This document shows positions 28,820 through 39,272 of a stretch of DNA of 64,000 nt, piece by piece; position 1 is the stretch's first letter; each line of letters begins with the position of its first letter. Source of the DNA: Helicobacter sp. TUL (GTDB lineage Bacteria; Campylobacterota; Campylobacteria; Campylobacterales; Helicobacteraceae); assembly GCF_002287135.1 (NCBI RefSeq), contig NZ_NESU01000003.1, positions 1 through 64,000 on the forward strand, in the 5' to 3' direction. The translations under genes and the position numbers were made by a program. The notes under the pieces are model-generated. The model saw only the letters and a program-made list of their open reading frames with translations. It had not been told where the DNA came from and searched no databases.

Positions 28820-31183
28820 ATGCATAATGATGATATTTTAGAATTTCCGATGACCTTACCCTTGCTCGTGCAAGATGAGCTTTTTATCTATCCATTTATG
28901 ATCTTGCCTATTTTTGTGAGCGATGAGGAAAACATATGCGCCATTGATAAAGCTATGGAGAGCAAAGATATGGAGCAAAAGCGTATTTTTGTCTCTGTGG
29001 CTAAAGAAGATGGAGGATTTTATGATGTGGGCGTGATGGGGCATATTATGCGAAAGACTGCCATTCCCGATGGGCGCATAAAAATCCTCTTTCAAGGTCT
29101 TTATAAATGCAAAGTGCTTGGTGTAACACAAGGAGAGCCATTAGAGGTTCATATAGATCGTATAGAATCTAAGCCCTATGAGGAAAACACTGCGAATGCT
29201 TTGCTAGAGATTTTGCGTGAAAAAGTCAAGGTTTTGGCAAACTTAGCACAACATTTTCCACCGGATTTGCTTAAAGCTCTTGATGAAAATTATGATCCTA
29301 ATCGCATTGTTGATCTTGTGGCTTCTGGGATTCGACTAAAAAAAGATGTCGCTTATACGCTTTTTGCCAAAGATGATGTATTAGAGCGCTTGGAGCTTAT
29401 TATTGAATGCGTAATGGAGGAGATTCAAGCCCAAAAAATGCAAAAAGAGATTAAATCCAAAGTGCATAATAAAATGGAGCAAATCAATAAGGAATATTTT
29501 CTCAAAGAGCAGCTAAAGCTTATCCAAAAAGAGCTAGGCGAGAATCCAAAAGATGAAGAAATAGAGCACTATAGCCAAAAGCTAGAATCTTTGCGCCCAC
29601 ATATGCACGAAGATGCATACAAAGAGATAAAAAAACAAATTACTCGCCTTTCTCGTATGCACCAAGATAGCGCCGATGCAAATTTATTGCAAAACTATGT
29701 AGAATGGTGTTTGGAGATTCCCTTTGGGAAATTTGCTCCCACTAAGATTGCTATCAAAAACCTTGCCAAGCAGTTAGATTCTGATCACTACGCATTACAA
29801 AAGCCTAAAGAAAGGATTATAGAATATTTTGCGGTGCGAGAGCTTGCTGCTAGGCGTAAGCAAGATAGTAAAGATTCTAAGGGCACCATTTTATGCTTTT
29901 TTGGACCTCCGGGTGTGGGAAAAACAAGCCTTGCAAACTCTATCGCTAAGGCGGCAAAACGCTCTCTTGTACGTATTGCGTTAGGTGGTATGGAGGATGT
30001 CAATGAGTTACGCGGACATAGACGCACATATATAGGTGCTATGCCCGGACGAATCACACAAGGTTTGATAGAAGCCAAAGAGTTAAATCCTGTGATTGTA
30101 TTAGATGAGATTGATAAAGTGGGTAAAAGCTACAGAGGCGATCCATCTAGTGTGCTTTTAGAGATTCTAGATCCAGAGCAAAATGTAGCATTTAGGGATT
30201 ATTATACAAATTTTGATCTTGATCTTTCGCAAGTTATTTTTATTGCTACAGCCAATGATATAGGTATGATTCCTCCACCTTTGCGCGATAGAATGGAATT
30301 TATTGAAATTTCTAGTTATACGCCACAAGAAAAATTTGAGATTGCGCGTAAGTATTTAATCCCCCAAGAGATTAAAAAACACGCTCTTAAATCTACAGAA
30401 GTTTCTCTTAGCATAGGAGCGCTTAAAGAGCTTATAGAAAAATACACAAGAGAAGCAGGTGTGCGGAATCTACGACGACAAATTGCTGCAATAATGCGTA
30501 AGGTGGCTAAAGAGATTCTAAGCAAAGAAGGGGATACAAAGATTCTCATCACACAAAAAGATCTCCCTACATATCTCCACAAAAAGGTATTTGAAATCTC
30601 TAGTGCTGAGAAAAAAGATCAAATAGGCGTTACCAATGGCTTGGCTTGGACAAGTGTGGGAGGCGATGTCTTAAAGATTGAGGCTATTAAGATTAAGGGC
30701 AAGGGAGAATTAACGCTTACTGGTAGCCTTGGTGATGTAATGAAAGAATCTGCCAAAATTGCGCATTCTGTGGTAAAGACGCTTTTTGATTCTAAGTTTT
30801 TGCGCAACGCACAACACAAACAAGACACACAGATTTATAATAGCTATGATATACATCTGCATATTCCAGAGGGTGCGACACCAAAAGATGGACCTAGCGC
30901 AGGAATTACAATGGCTTGCACAATCGCAAGTATTTTGTCTGATAGGTGCGTAGATGGTAGTGTTGCTATGACAGGCGAACTAACATTAAGCGGCAATGTT
31001 TTGCCTATAGGCGGACTTAAGGAAAAATTGATTGCTGCACATAAGGCAGGAATTAAAAAAGCGCTTATTCCTATGAAAAATTATCAGCAGGATTTAGATG
31101 AAATTAGCCCACAGATTAAAGAGCAAATGCAGATAATTGGTGTAAACACGATCAAAGAAGTGTTAAAAATCGCACTTGTATAA
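28820..31183 (+). CDS. lon: ATP-dependent protease La
   Basis: 787-residue serine protease with fused AAA+ unfoldase that removes misfolded and regulatory proteins. The N-terminal LON domain begins MTLPLLVQDELFIYPFMILP. The AAA+ domain has Walker A GPPGVGKTSLANSIAKA (about 357-373) and VLDEIDKVG. The C-terminal protease has TPKDGPSAGITMA with the catalytic Ser (about 687) and a Lys in EKLIAAHKAGIKKAL. Slightly shorter than the 800-plus residues common in other groups. Confidence 0.96.
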   Translation: MHNDDILEFPMTLPLLVQDELFIYPFMILPIFVSDEENICAIDKAMESKDMEQKRIFVSVAKEDGGFYDVGVMGHIMRKTAIPDGRIKILFQGLYKCKVLGVTQGEPLEVHIDRIESKPYEENTANALLEILREKVKVLANLAQHFPPDLLKALDENYDPNRIVDLVASGIRLKKDVAYTLFAKDDVLERLELIIECVMEEIQAQKMQKEIKSKVHNKMEQINKEYFLKEQLKLIQKELGENPKDEEIEHYSQKLESLRPHMHEDAYKEIKKQITRLSRMHQDSADANLLQNYVEWCLEIPFGKFAPTKIAIKNLAKQLDSDHYALQKPKERIIEYFAVRELAARRKQDSKDSKGTILCFFGPPGVGKTSLANSIAKAAKRSLVRIALGGMEDVNELRGHRRTYIGAMPGRITQGLIEAKELNPVIVLDEIDKVGKSYRGDPSSVLLEILDPEQNVAFRDYYTNFDLDLSQVIFIATANDIGMIPPPLRDRMEFIEISSYTPQEKFEIARKYLIPQEIKKHALKSTEVSLSIGALKELIEKYTREAGVRNLRRQIAAIMRKVAKEILSKEGDTKILITQKDLPTYLHKKVFEISSAEKKDQIGVTNGLAWTSVGGDVLKIEAIKIKGKGELTLTGSLGDVMKESAKIAHSVVKTLFDSKFLRNAQHKQDTQIYNSYDIHLHIPEGATPKDGPSAGITMACTIASILSDRCVDGSVAMTGELTLSGNVLPIGGLKEKLIAAHKAGIKKALIPMKNYQQDLDEISPQIKEQMQIIGVNTIKEVLKIALV

Positions 31184-31217
31184 AAAGGTCTCGAGTTTGC
31201 CTATATAGACAAACTCG
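31182..31217 (-). terminator. terminator at the lon/actP junction
   Basis: CGAGTTTG (31192-31199) pairs with CAAACTCG (31210-31217). Read on the minus strand the stem is followed after 5 bases by a T5 run, so it best serves actP; toward lon's direction there is no T run. Confidence 0.6.
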
Positions 31218-31232
31218 GATACACTTAGAGTG

Positions 31233-32891
31233 TTAGTGTGCTACTGCTTCACTTGCTCCAATCCCTGTTTGTGCGCGGAAATCTTGAGCCTTAAATCCTA
31301 ACCTATCGATTTTTGCACGCTCACTATTATCAAGTTTAGAGATGATAAAGATGAGTAAAAATGTCAATGGCATCGTAAAGATTGCAGGGTGTTCATAAGG
31401 GAAGATAGCTTCAGGGAATTTGAAAAGCTTCACCCATACGCTTTTACTAAGCAACACAAGCGTCAAGACACTAACTAAGCCGATTAATCCACCCCAAAAT
31501 ACCCCTTTTGTTGTGAGGTTTTTCCAATAAATACAAAGCAATATGATAGGAAAATTCACACTTGCGGCAATGGCAAAAGCAAGACCCACCATAAAGGCAA
31601 CATTTTGACCTTCAAATCCTATACCAAGAATAATCGCCAATATACCAAGTCCGATAGATGCACCTTTTGTAACGCGCATTTCTAGTTTTGGATCACACAC
31701 GCCATTTTTGCAAACATTGACAAATAAATCATGACTTATTGCACCAGCTCCAGAAATCGCCAATCCAGCTACCACCGCTAAAATTGTGGCAAAAGCTACA
31801 GCGCAAATAAATCCAAAGAATACATCACCACCAAGGGCTTGTGCCAAAATAACAGCCGCCATGTTGTTTGGGTGAGTGAATTTACCCTCGCTATCTGTAA
31901 AATCTGGATTGCCTAGCAAAAAGGCGATAGCACCAAATCCTATAATAAAGGTAAGGATATAAAAATACCCAATAAGCCCTGTAGCATAGAATGCGGATTT
32001 TCGTGCTTCTTTGGCATCTTTGACGGTAAAAAATCTCATCAATACATGAGGCAATCCAGCCGTCCCAAACATAAGTGCCAAACCTAAAGACAATGCAGAG
32101 ACAGGATCAGGTAAAAATGTCCCAGGACGCATAATGGCTTCGCCACTTTTGTGGTTGCTAACAGCTTTTTCAAACCAAGATGCAAGATCAAAGTCTGCAT
32201 AATAAAGCACCATAAGCGCCATAAATGTAGAACCACCTAGCAACAAACAAGCCTTAATGATTTGCACCCAAGTAGTTGCATGCATACCACCAAAAACAAC
32301 ATAGCAAATCATCAAGATTCCCACAATTATAACTGCTATTGTATATGGAAGTCCAAAAAGCACTTCTATGAGCTCTCCCGCACCCACCATTTGCGCGATA
32401 AGATAAAAAACAATCACAGCTAACCCACTAATTGCTGAAATTGTGCGAATGGGCTTAGATTGCAAGCGATATGCCACAATATCTGCAAATGTGTATTTAC
32501 CTAGATTGCGAAATTTTTCGGCTATGAGAAAAAGCACAATAGGCCAACCAACCAAGAATCCAACAGAATAAATAAGCCCATCAAAGCCATTGGTAAATAC
32601 CAATGCCACAATCCCCAAAAAGCTTGCCGCACTCATATAATCCCCAGCGATTGCAATACCATTTTGTAACCCAGTGATATTGCCCCCAGCGGTATAAAAG
32701 CCATCAGCAGATTTTGACTTTTTGTTAGAAAAATATGTAATGCCAAGCGTTGCCAAGACAAAAAGCACAAACAAGGTAATCGCAATGTAATTGAGATCAC
32801 TTTTTTGCACTTCTCCTAGATCAAGTCCAGCACATAAGATAATTTGTGTGAGACTTATGGTCAAAAATCCCAAAAATATTTTATGTTTCAT
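31233..32891 (-). CDS. actP: cation/acetate symporter (sodium:solute symporter family)
   Basis: 552-residue inner-membrane transporter with an N-terminal signal-like segment and about 13 hydrophobic helices. The ActP subgroup is suggested by [20 protein letters not shown] (about 65-84), [12 protein letters not shown] and the following DUF485 partner gene. It would bring acetate or another short acid into the cell with Na+. Excellent ribosome site (GGGAGG). The DUF485 gene ends 4 bases upstream, so the two are a tight operon transcribed away from the efflux operon. Confidence 0.9.
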   Translation of the reverse strand: MKHKIFLGFLTISLTQIILCAGLDLGEVQKSDLNYIAITLFVLFVLATLGITYFSNKKSKSADGFYTAGGNITGLQNGIAIAGDYMSAASFLGIVALVFTNGFDGLIYSVGFLVGWPIVLFLIAEKFRNLGKYTFADIVAYRLQSKPIRTISAISGLAVIVFYLIAQMVGAGELIEVLFGLPYTIAVIIVGILMICYVVFGGMHATTWVQIIKACLLLGGSTFMALMVLYYADFDLASWFEKAVSNHKSGEAIMRPGTFLPDPVSALSLGLALMFGTAGLPHVLMRFFTVKDAKEARKSAFYATGLIGYFYILTFIIGFGAIAFLLGNPDFTDSEGKFTHPNNMAAVILAQALGGDVFFGFICAVAFATILAVVAGLAISGAGAISHDLFVNVCKNGVCDPKLEMRVTKGASIGLGILAIILGIGFEGQNVAFMVGLAFAIAASVNFPIILLCIYWKNLTTKGVFWGGLIGLVSVLTLVLLSKSVWVKLFKFPEAIFPYEHPAIFTMPLTFLLIFIISKLDNSERAKIDRLGFKAQDFRAQTGIGASEAVAH

Positions 32892-32895
32892 AGTG

Positions 32896-33231
32896 TTACC
32901 TCCCTTCTTGCAAATCTTCTATGAGTCCGTTTTGGCGTAACTCATCAATCACTTCTTCTTGTTCTTTGTCAAAGTATTTATTGGCAAAAAGCGTATAAAT
33001 ACCTGTTAGCGCAATAGATAACACAATGAGAAAAATTCCAAACATAATACCAAGCGTAATAGAGCTAGGCCCTAGCCTATATCCCAAAACCTCTGGGAAA
33101 AACCCAACACCAATAATAAACCCATAGTAACATATAAGGACAGCTATCGCAAGAGTAAGTCCAAATTTGTTACGAAAGCTTACAAATTGCCTAAAACGTT
33201 GTAACACAGCTTCTTTGTTATCGTTTGCCAT
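32896..33231 (-). CDS. DUF485 membrane protein (YjcH-like partner of ActP)
   Basis: 111-residue protein with two hydrophobic segments (about 24-50 and 60-85) and the family signature [21 protein letters not shown] near the N-terminus. DUF485 proteins are nearly always encoded next to ActP-type symporters and probably assist their assembly or activity. ATG at 33231 is preceded by AAGGAG. First gene of a two-gene minus-strand operon. Confidence 0.88.
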   Translation of the reverse strand: MANDNKEAVLQRFRQFVSFRNKFGLTLAIAVLICYYGFIIGVGFFPEVLGYRLGPSSITLGIMFGIFLIVLSIALTGIYTLFANKYFDKEQEEVIDELRQNGLIEDLQEGR

Positions 33232-33557
33232 ACTGCACTCCTTTTGATTAAGATATTTTCAATGTAACAAAAAAATAACAATTTGTTAAGCTTTTTGTAA
33301 TAAATGGAGATTTTTTCTCAAAAATATTGTGTTGATATGTATCAAAAATTACGATACGTAGGATATTTATCATTATATATACAAAATGAAACACTCAAGT
33401 TAAGAATCTACACATTATGAGTCGTGATTGTTGTCGTTTCCTATTTTTTGGATATGCGTGGTGTTTGGTATTGAAATATTTTGGATTTTACACGATTTAG
33501 CTTATACTTAGAGATGGTGGGTTTGTTTGGTTTAGAGTTTATACAGAGGGGAGTTAG
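33232..33557. promoter_or_regulatory. 326-base divergent control region between DUF485-actP and the efflux operon
   Basis: No gene is seen. It holds two small dyads, TGATATGTATCA (33333-33344; arms TGATA/TATCA) and TACGATACGTA (33350-33360; arms TACG/CGTA), 5 bases apart, which are candidate operators for one of the flanking operons. A plausible -10 box, TATACT, lies at 33503-33508 for the efflux operon. One AGAATCT is present near 33400. Confidence 0.5.
33503..33508 (+). promoter_or_regulatory. possible -10 box of the efflux operon
   Basis: TATACT in GCTTATACTTAG, about 50 bases before the adaptor-protein ATG; no obvious -35. Confidence 0.4.
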
Positions 33558-34610
33558 ATGAGAATTTTATTTCTCTTGATGTTTATGTGTTTTGGCTTGT
33601 TTGCACAAGATAAGGTTACAGAAGCAACAATTGTTTCACAGCCTATTCAAAAAGGCAAATTGCAAGCACAAACGTCATTTTTAGGCACATTACATTTTGT
33701 CAATGCCTCCAAAGTTGCCTCGCAAACAAGCGGTGTTGTGGAAAAAATCAATTTTAAAATCGGTGATTCTATCAAGATAAATGCCTCTCTTGCGCAGGTT
33801 AATGCTGATTTGTTGCAAAAAGAAATCCAAAGTAAACAAGCCAAGCTCAAACAAGCCCAATACATTCACGAACGCCAACAAAAAGAACTTGCACGTTATA
33901 AGAATCTACTTAAGTCTGAATCTGTGTCGCTCCAACAATACGAGAGTATCGAATACGAACAAAAATCTCAATACAGCAATATTTTGGCACTCACTTCTGA
34001 GCTAGAATCTGCCAAAATGGAGCTAAGCAAGAAAAATATTAAAGCTCCAATAGGCGGTATCATCGTGGATAAGATGATTAATAAGGGCGAATGGATTAAT
34101 GTGGGTGATCCTATTTGTGAAATTGTGGATACTACGAGCGCAGAAATCATAGTTGATGTGCCATCAACAATGCTAACGCACCTAAAAAATGGGCAAGAAG
34201 TGGGTGTGATTATTGAGAAAAAGCATTATAGAGGCAAGATTTATGCCATTATCCCTCGTGCTGACACGCATACAAGGACATTTCCAGTGCATTTGCATGT
34301 AGAAAATGATGGGAGCTTTGTCGATGGTATGGCGACTCAAGTTTTGCTTTCTAGCGGTGGTGTGATTGAGGGTAATATGGTGCCTAGAGATTGCATTGTT
34401 GAATATTTGGGGACACAAAGTGTTTTTGTTGTGAGAGATTCTAAAGCGTATGCTGTGCCAGTTGAGGTGCTAAGTATGCAAGGAGAAAATGCGATTGTGC
34501 GTGGCAATCTAAAAAGCACAGATTCTGTTGTGTATCGTGGGCAAGATCGCCTCCAAAATGGTATGCAGGTGCGAGAATCTACCATTAATCTCAAAAATCC
34601 TAAAAAGTAG
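33558..34610 (+). CDS. RND efflux periplasmic adaptor (membrane-fusion protein)
   Basis: 350-residue periplasmic protein that links the inner-membrane pump to the outer-membrane channel. Signal peptide to about residue 17 (GLFAQ), lipoyl-type half motifs (VEKINFKIGDSIKINASLAQV and KAPIGGIIVDKMINKGEWIN), a helical hairpin (about 85-145) and a beta-barrel part. First gene of a three-gene operon, 5 bases before the pump gene, with ribosome site GGGGAG. Confidence 0.92.
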   Translation: MRILFLLMFMCFGLFAQDKVTEATIVSQPIQKGKLQAQTSFLGTLHFVNASKVASQTSGVVEKINFKIGDSIKINASLAQVNADLLQKEIQSKQAKLKQAQYIHERQQKELARYKNLLKSESVSLQQYESIEYEQKSQYSNILALTSELESAKMELSKKNIKAPIGGIIVDKMINKGEWINVGDPICEIVDTTSAEIIVDVPSTMLTHLKNGQEVGVIIEKKHYRGKIYAIIPRADTHTRTFPVHLHVENDGSFVDGMATQVLLSSGGVIEGNMVPRDCIVEYLGTQSVFVVRDSKAYAVPVEVLSMQGENAIVRGNLKSTDSVVYRGQDRLQNGMQVRESTINLKNPKK

Positions 34611-34615
34611 TCTCT

Positions 34616-37600
34616 ATGATGCGCACACTCAAATTTTGCCTTCATAATCCTATGGTAGTTCTTGTGTGTGTGATTTTTGCGATGATGTTTGGGATTTTGG
34701 GCTTAAAGTCTATGCCTTATCAGCTTATGCCTCAGGTTAGTAAGCCAACAATTAGTGTTTATACGAATTGGAATGGCGCGACACCTTATGAGGTGGAAAA
34801 AGAGATTATTAATCGTCAGGAGAAATACCTTAAGGGTATCGAGGGCTTAGAATCTATGAGTTCTACCGCACGACAAGGACGCGCGGTGGTGTCGTTGGAA
34901 TTTCAAAGTGGAGTAGATATAAATTTTGCTCTTTTAAAAGTCAGTGCGAAAATAGATGAGATAAAAGGCTATCCAGAAGATGTTCATAAGCCTACAATTG
35001 CTTTAAGCGGTGAGAGTATCCCACCAGCTATTTATCTTTTTTTGCGCACACTAGAGGGCAATACCCAAGAGGTGGATACTTATAAGACATTTTTTGAAGA
35101 TTATGTGCTTGGGCATTTGGAGCGCATAGAGGGTGTTGGTGAAGTATTTTATCCCGGTGGGCGTGCCACACAGATGCAGATTTTGCTAGATTCTAAACAG
35201 CTTGCGCACCACAATATTAGCATAGCCGATGTTATTAGTGCGATCACTACACACAATGCCAACACAACCGCAGGAAGCCTTGATTATGGAATGCGCTCAT
35301 ATAAAATCAAGGTAGAATCCGAATACAACAACATTGCTTCTATTCTCCACACACCTATCCAAAAATCTGACAACAAGGTTTTGTATCTTCAGGATCTTGG
35401 TGTCGTGGTGGAGGGTTTTGCCAAACAAACAAGTTATGGGTATCTCAACGATACGCGCGCGCTTAGTGTGCAGATTGTGCCTACGCCAAATGCTAATATT
35501 TTGGATTTGACACAAAAGGTGCGCAAGGTAGTAGAGAGTCTTAATGAGGGTATTTTGCGCGATAATGATTTAGAGCTTGTGTGGAGTAGAGATGAAGAGG
35601 GCTATATCCTTGATGCATTATCTTTGGTAAAAAACAACATTATCGTAGGTATTATTTTGGCATGTGCAGTGTTGTATCTCTTTTTGCGCAATGTGTATTC
35701 TGTGGTGGTGGTGTTTATTGTTATCCCTATATGTATCATTAGCACATTTTTCTTTTTGAATCTTATGGGGCGCACATTAAATGTTATCTCTCTAGCAGGC
35801 GTGAGCTTTGCTATGAGTATGCTTATTGATAATGCTATAGTTGTGCTTGAAAACATCACGCGCCATTTGCACAAACAAAAACCACTTTTTAGGGCTTGTG
35901 TTGATGGCACAAGAGAAGTTATTGGGGCAATTTTTGCCTCGGTAGTAACAACTATCGCGATTTTTATTCCTATCATGGATATGCAACAGGATTTGGGGCA
36001 GCTGTTTTATGATGTCGCACTGAGCGTATGCTTTGGTTTGGGGATTTCATTTTTTGCTTCTATTTTTGTCATACCTACAATGATGCAAGTGTCTATGCAA
36101 ACTTTTTATATTACATCTCACAAAACACAAAGCGCGTATCAAAAGCTTGGTATCGCGTGTGGCGAATGGCTTATGAGAGACTTAGATTTTATTTTGCACA
36201 CACCTAAGCGTAGTGCAGTGTTTATAGTCGGATTTATGCTTTTTTGCGTGGTGAGTAGCTGGGCATTATTTCCAAGGCTTGATTATCTGCCTAAGGGCAA
36301 CCAAAATTTTCTCATCGGATATGTGAATGCACCACCTGGCATATCTTATGAACAGCGAAAAGAGATTGGTGAGAGTATATTTTCTCAAAATAAACATCTC
36401 ATAGAATCTTTGGGCTACACGCAGCGCGATTCTAAAGACTTGCCACCTATCAAGCATTTGTTTTTTTCTGGCAATGAATCTTATATGCAATTTGGTGTAA
36501 CCTCAAGCAATCCTACAGAAATTCGGCGACTTATTCCACAGATTCAAGAAAGTATCAAAAACATTCCTGGTGTTAGGGCTTCTGTGGTGCAACAAGGAAT
36601 CTTTGATAAGGGTTCTAGCACACAAAGCATTTATATTAATGTCATAGGGAGTGAGCTAGATTCTATAGTTGCTACTGCTACAAGCCTAAGTAACGCCATC
36701 ACACAAAAAATGCCATATATGCAAGTGCGCCCACTTCCTGCACTAGAAAACACAAATCGCGAGATTGTATTGCACCCAGATTATGTAGCATTAGCCCTTA
36801 ATGATCTTAACGCCAAGAGTTTTGGAGATATTATTGATGTGGTGCTTGATGGCAAACAAATTGATGAATTTAAAACGCGTAGTGGTAAAACCATAGATCT
36901 TGTGCTTAAAGCCTTGCCGGATTTAAGCGATGAGAGTATAGAACGCGCTAGAGAGAGTGTGGATTTTCAGGCTCCAGAAGACTTCTCGCACACACAAATT
37001 TATGTGCCTAGTGGCAGGTTGTTGCCTCTAACTTCACTTACAGATATTGTGCATGAATACACTATGGCGCAGATTCGGCATTTTGAGCGAGAGCGAACTA
37101 TTTTACTTGTTTTAAACGCTCCTCCAAACAAACCCCTTGAGGAGATTCTCTCTAGTATCAAAGATGAGGTGTTACCTGAGCTAGAGGCAAAGGGTGAGTT
37201 GCGCGATAATCACCTTATCTTTGGTGGTGCTGCCAAGGATATTGAGGGTGGCAGAGAGGATTTGTATTTTGGATTTTTGTTGGCATTATGTATCACATAT
37301 CTTATTTTGTGTGCGTTGTATGGAAATTTTTCTTATCCCTTTATTATTATCTTGAGTGTGCCTTTTGCAATCTGTGGCGGTTTATTTGGGCTAAGTTTTG
37401 TAAATGCCTTTGTGTATCCACAAAATCTCGATATGCTAAGTCTTTTGGGCTTTATTATTCTTGTGGGAAGCGTGGTGAATAATGCGATTTTAATCGTGTA
37501 TCAAACCCAGCATAATCTTAACGATGGTATGGCGTATTTGCCCAGTATCACAGAATCTACCAAATCGCGTATGCGACCTATTTTTATGAGTATCCTTACA

Positions 37601-37900
37601 AGCGTGTTTGGATTAGCACCACTTGTGCTTTTTGGTGGTGCAGGGAGCGAGATTTATAGGGGACTTGGATCAGTGCTTGTGGGTGGCTTGTTGTTTTCGG
37701 GTGTGCTTAGCTTGTTGGTGATTCCAAGTGCGCTATTTTTGTATTTTTGGATACGAGAGCACAAAAAGGACTTGCAAGAAACATGCTATAATGTTTCCAA
37801 ACAGGCCCTAAAGATTCTTCTAAAGGTTTTGAAAAATTTGGGGCATAGAGTGTGGCAGTTAGCAAACCGCATAAGACACAAATACCATAAACATAGGTAG
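34616..37900 (+). CDS. RND-family inner-membrane efflux pump
   Basis: 1094-residue AcrB-type pump with 12 predicted membrane helices and two large periplasmic loops. It begins MMRTLKFCLHNPMVVLVC (second Met possible). In the proton-relay helix the sequence is SMLIDNAIVVLEN, so the first Asp is kept and the second acidic position seen in AcrB is Asn. The TM10-11 region LGFIILVGSVVNNAILIVYQ and the FGLAPLVLFGGAG segment are typical. The extra C-terminal tail (about 1040-1094) is Lys/Arg-rich. Substrate is likely a drug, bile salt or detergent but cannot be read from sequence. Confidence 0.94.
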   Translation: MMRTLKFCLHNPMVVLVCVIFAMMFGILGLKSMPYQLMPQVSKPTISVYTNWNGATPYEVEKEIINRQEKYLKGIEGLESMSSTARQGRAVVSLEFQSGVDINFALLKVSAKIDEIKGYPEDVHKPTIALSGESIPPAIYLFLRTLEGNTQEVDTYKTFFEDYVLGHLERIEGVGEVFYPGGRATQMQILLDSKQLAHHNISIADVISAITTHNANTTAGSLDYGMRSYKIKVESEYNNIASILHTPIQKSDNKVLYLQDLGVVVEGFAKQTSYGYLNDTRALSVQIVPTPNANILDLTQKVRKVVESLNEGILRDNDLELVWSRDEEGYILDALSLVKNNIIVGIILACAVLYLFLRNVYSVVVVFIVIPICIISTFFFLNLMGRTLNVISLAGVSFAMSMLIDNAIVVLENITRHLHKQKPLFRACVDGTREVIGAIFASVVTTIAIFIPIMDMQQDLGQLFYDVALSVCFGLGISFFASIFVIPTMMQVSMQTFYITSHKTQSAYQKLGIACGEWLMRDLDFILHTPKRSAVFIVGFMLFCVVSSWALFPRLDYLPKGNQNFLIGYVNAPPGISYEQRKEIGESIFSQNKHLIESLGYTQRDSKDLPPIKHLFFSGNESYMQFGVTSSNPTEIRRLIPQIQESIKNIPGVRASVVQQGIFDKGSSTQSIYINVIGSELDSIVATATSLSNAITQKMPYMQVRPLPALENTNREIVLHPDYVALALNDLNAKSFGDIIDVVLDGKQIDEFKTRSGKTIDLVLKALPDLSDESIERARESVDFQAPEDFSHTQIYVPSGRLLPLTSLTDIVHEYTMAQIRHFERERTILLVLNAPPNKPLEEILSSIKDEVLPELEAKGELRDNHLIFGGAAKDIEGGREDLYFGFLLALCITYLILCALYGNFSYPFIIILSVPFAICGGLFGLSFVNAFVYPQNLDMLSLLGFIILVGSVVNNAILIVYQTQHNLNDGMAYLPSITESTKSRMRPIFMSILTSVFGLAPLVLFGGAGSEIYRGLGSVLVGGLLFSGVLSLLVIPSALFLYFWIREHKKDLQETCYNVSKQALKILLKVLKNLGHRVWQLANRIRHKYHKHR

Positions 37901-37904
37901 GAGA

Positions 37905-39164
37905 ATGAAAGCAAAAATAGCCCTCATAGCAATGTTGCCAATATATATGTTTGGGCTTAATCTTGATGAAACAATACGCTTGGCATTGCAAAATAGCGAT
38001 GTGATAAAAGAACAAGAATTTAATGCCAAGCAATCTCGCGCAAACCTTTCGGCACAATATGGCAGATTCTCTCCAAAAGTTGGACTTCAATACACTATAA
38101 CGCAAAATACGCGTGTCAATGATAGTGTGTATACGATTAACCTTAGTAATCTTCAAGTAACATACAACCTTTTTAATGGTTTGATAGATTTTTATGGGCT
38201 TAAGTCGTATGCAAATCTCCACAAGGCGCAGCAGTATATGTATGAGGCAAGCAAGCAAGATATTATTTTGCTTGCCAAAAGCCTTTATATTGAGATTTTA
38301 CAAGCAAGAGATAATCTAGCAATTTCTACAGAATCTATCCGCCTTTTGGAGCTTCAAAAGGCACAGGCTGAACAATTTTATTTGCAAGGCGTGAAGGCAA
38401 AAAGTGATCTTTTGAGTGTGGAGGTGATGTTGGCTAATGCCAAGGTTACACAAAGCAATGATAAGAATCTTTTACATTATGCTACATTAGCACTTCAAAA
38501 GCTTATTATGCAACAAATCGATACACAAACTCTCGAAGAGATTGGACTCCAGAGCCTAGAAGCACTTTCTTTTGATCGCGAAAGGCTTTTAAACATTATG
38601 CTCTCTCATCGTTCCGAATACCTGTATATGCAAGAAATGATTACTTCAATAGAAAACCAAAAAAATGCACTTTATGGGAATTTTTTACCCACTCTTGATG
38701 TAAGTTTTTCTAAGAGGTGGTATAGCAATGATGTGAGTGTGCTGAATCGTTTTGGGACCAATCTTCAATCTCAAGCGCGTCTTAGTATGTCGTGGAATTT
38801 TTTTAATGGGTTTAGCGATACATATGCTATAGAATCTAAGCGTTATGAAATTTTGGCAACCAAAAGTAAGCTTAGCGATCTCAAAAAAGAAATGATACTC
38901 TCTCTTGATAAGGCACTTGATGATTTAGCCATAGCCAAGGAGCAATATAGCATTTCACAAAAGGCGATTGCTTTGGCTGAAGAAAATTATCGTATCATAC
39001 AAAACCGCTACCAACAAAATATCGAAACCTCTAGGGAATTGCTTAATGTCGAGGTGGCGCTTAATCAAGCACGCTTACATTTTAACCAATCCCAACATCG
39101 CATTAATCTAGCTCTTGCCAATCTTGAGCGTATCGTGCAAAATCCATTATTGTTTTTGGACTAA
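37905..39164 (+). CDS. TolC-family outer-membrane channel
   Basis: 419-residue exported protein forming the outer-membrane duct of the efflux complex. Signal peptide to about residue 17 (YMFGLN), then two TolC-type repeats with long coiled helices (for example FNAKQSRANLSAQYGRFSPK and EENYRIIQNRYQQNIETSRE). Ribosome site TAGGAG; 4 bases after the pump gene. Operon order adaptor-pump-channel differs from the channel-adaptor-pump order I recall for H. pylori hef genes. Confidence 0.92.
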   Translation: MKAKIALIAMLPIYMFGLNLDETIRLALQNSDVIKEQEFNAKQSRANLSAQYGRFSPKVGLQYTITQNTRVNDSVYTINLSNLQVTYNLFNGLIDFYGLKSYANLHKAQQYMYEASKQDIILLAKSLYIEILQARDNLAISTESIRLLELQKAQAEQFYLQGVKAKSDLLSVEVMLANAKVTQSNDKNLLHYATLALQKLIMQQIDTQTLEEIGLQSLEALSFDRERLLNIMLSHRSEYLYMQEMITSIENQKNALYGNFLPTLDVSFSKRWYSNDVSVLNRFGTNLQSQARLSMSWNFFNGFSDTYAIESKRYEILATKSKLSDLKKEMILSLDKALDDLAIAKEQYSISQKAIALAEENYRIIQNRYQQNIETSRELLNVEVALNQARLHFNQSQHRINLALANLERIVQNPLLFLD

Positions 39165-39165
39165 G

Positions 39166-39188
39166 GCTTAGTTTAAGCAGGTTTTTAT
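39166..39188 (+). terminator. weak terminator after the efflux operon
   Basis: GCTTA-GTT-TAAGC hairpin (39166-39178) followed by AGGTTTTTAT. The stem is only 5 bp. Confidence 0.4.
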
Positions 39189-39272
39189 AGCATAACCGCT
39201 AGAGTCCTAGCCTTTATTAAGCGTAGGATTTGTGGGGACACAGGTATGCGTAAGTCTATGTAAGGAGCAGTT

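Noticed and set aside
31233-33231. actP-DUF485 pair as a novel two-component transporter
   Set aside because: The pairing of a DUF485 protein with an ActP-type symporter is a common, known arrangement.
37786-37791. TATAAT near the end of the RND pump gene as a separate promoter of the channel gene
   Set aside because: Possible but inside coding sequence, with tight operon spacing; nothing else supports it.
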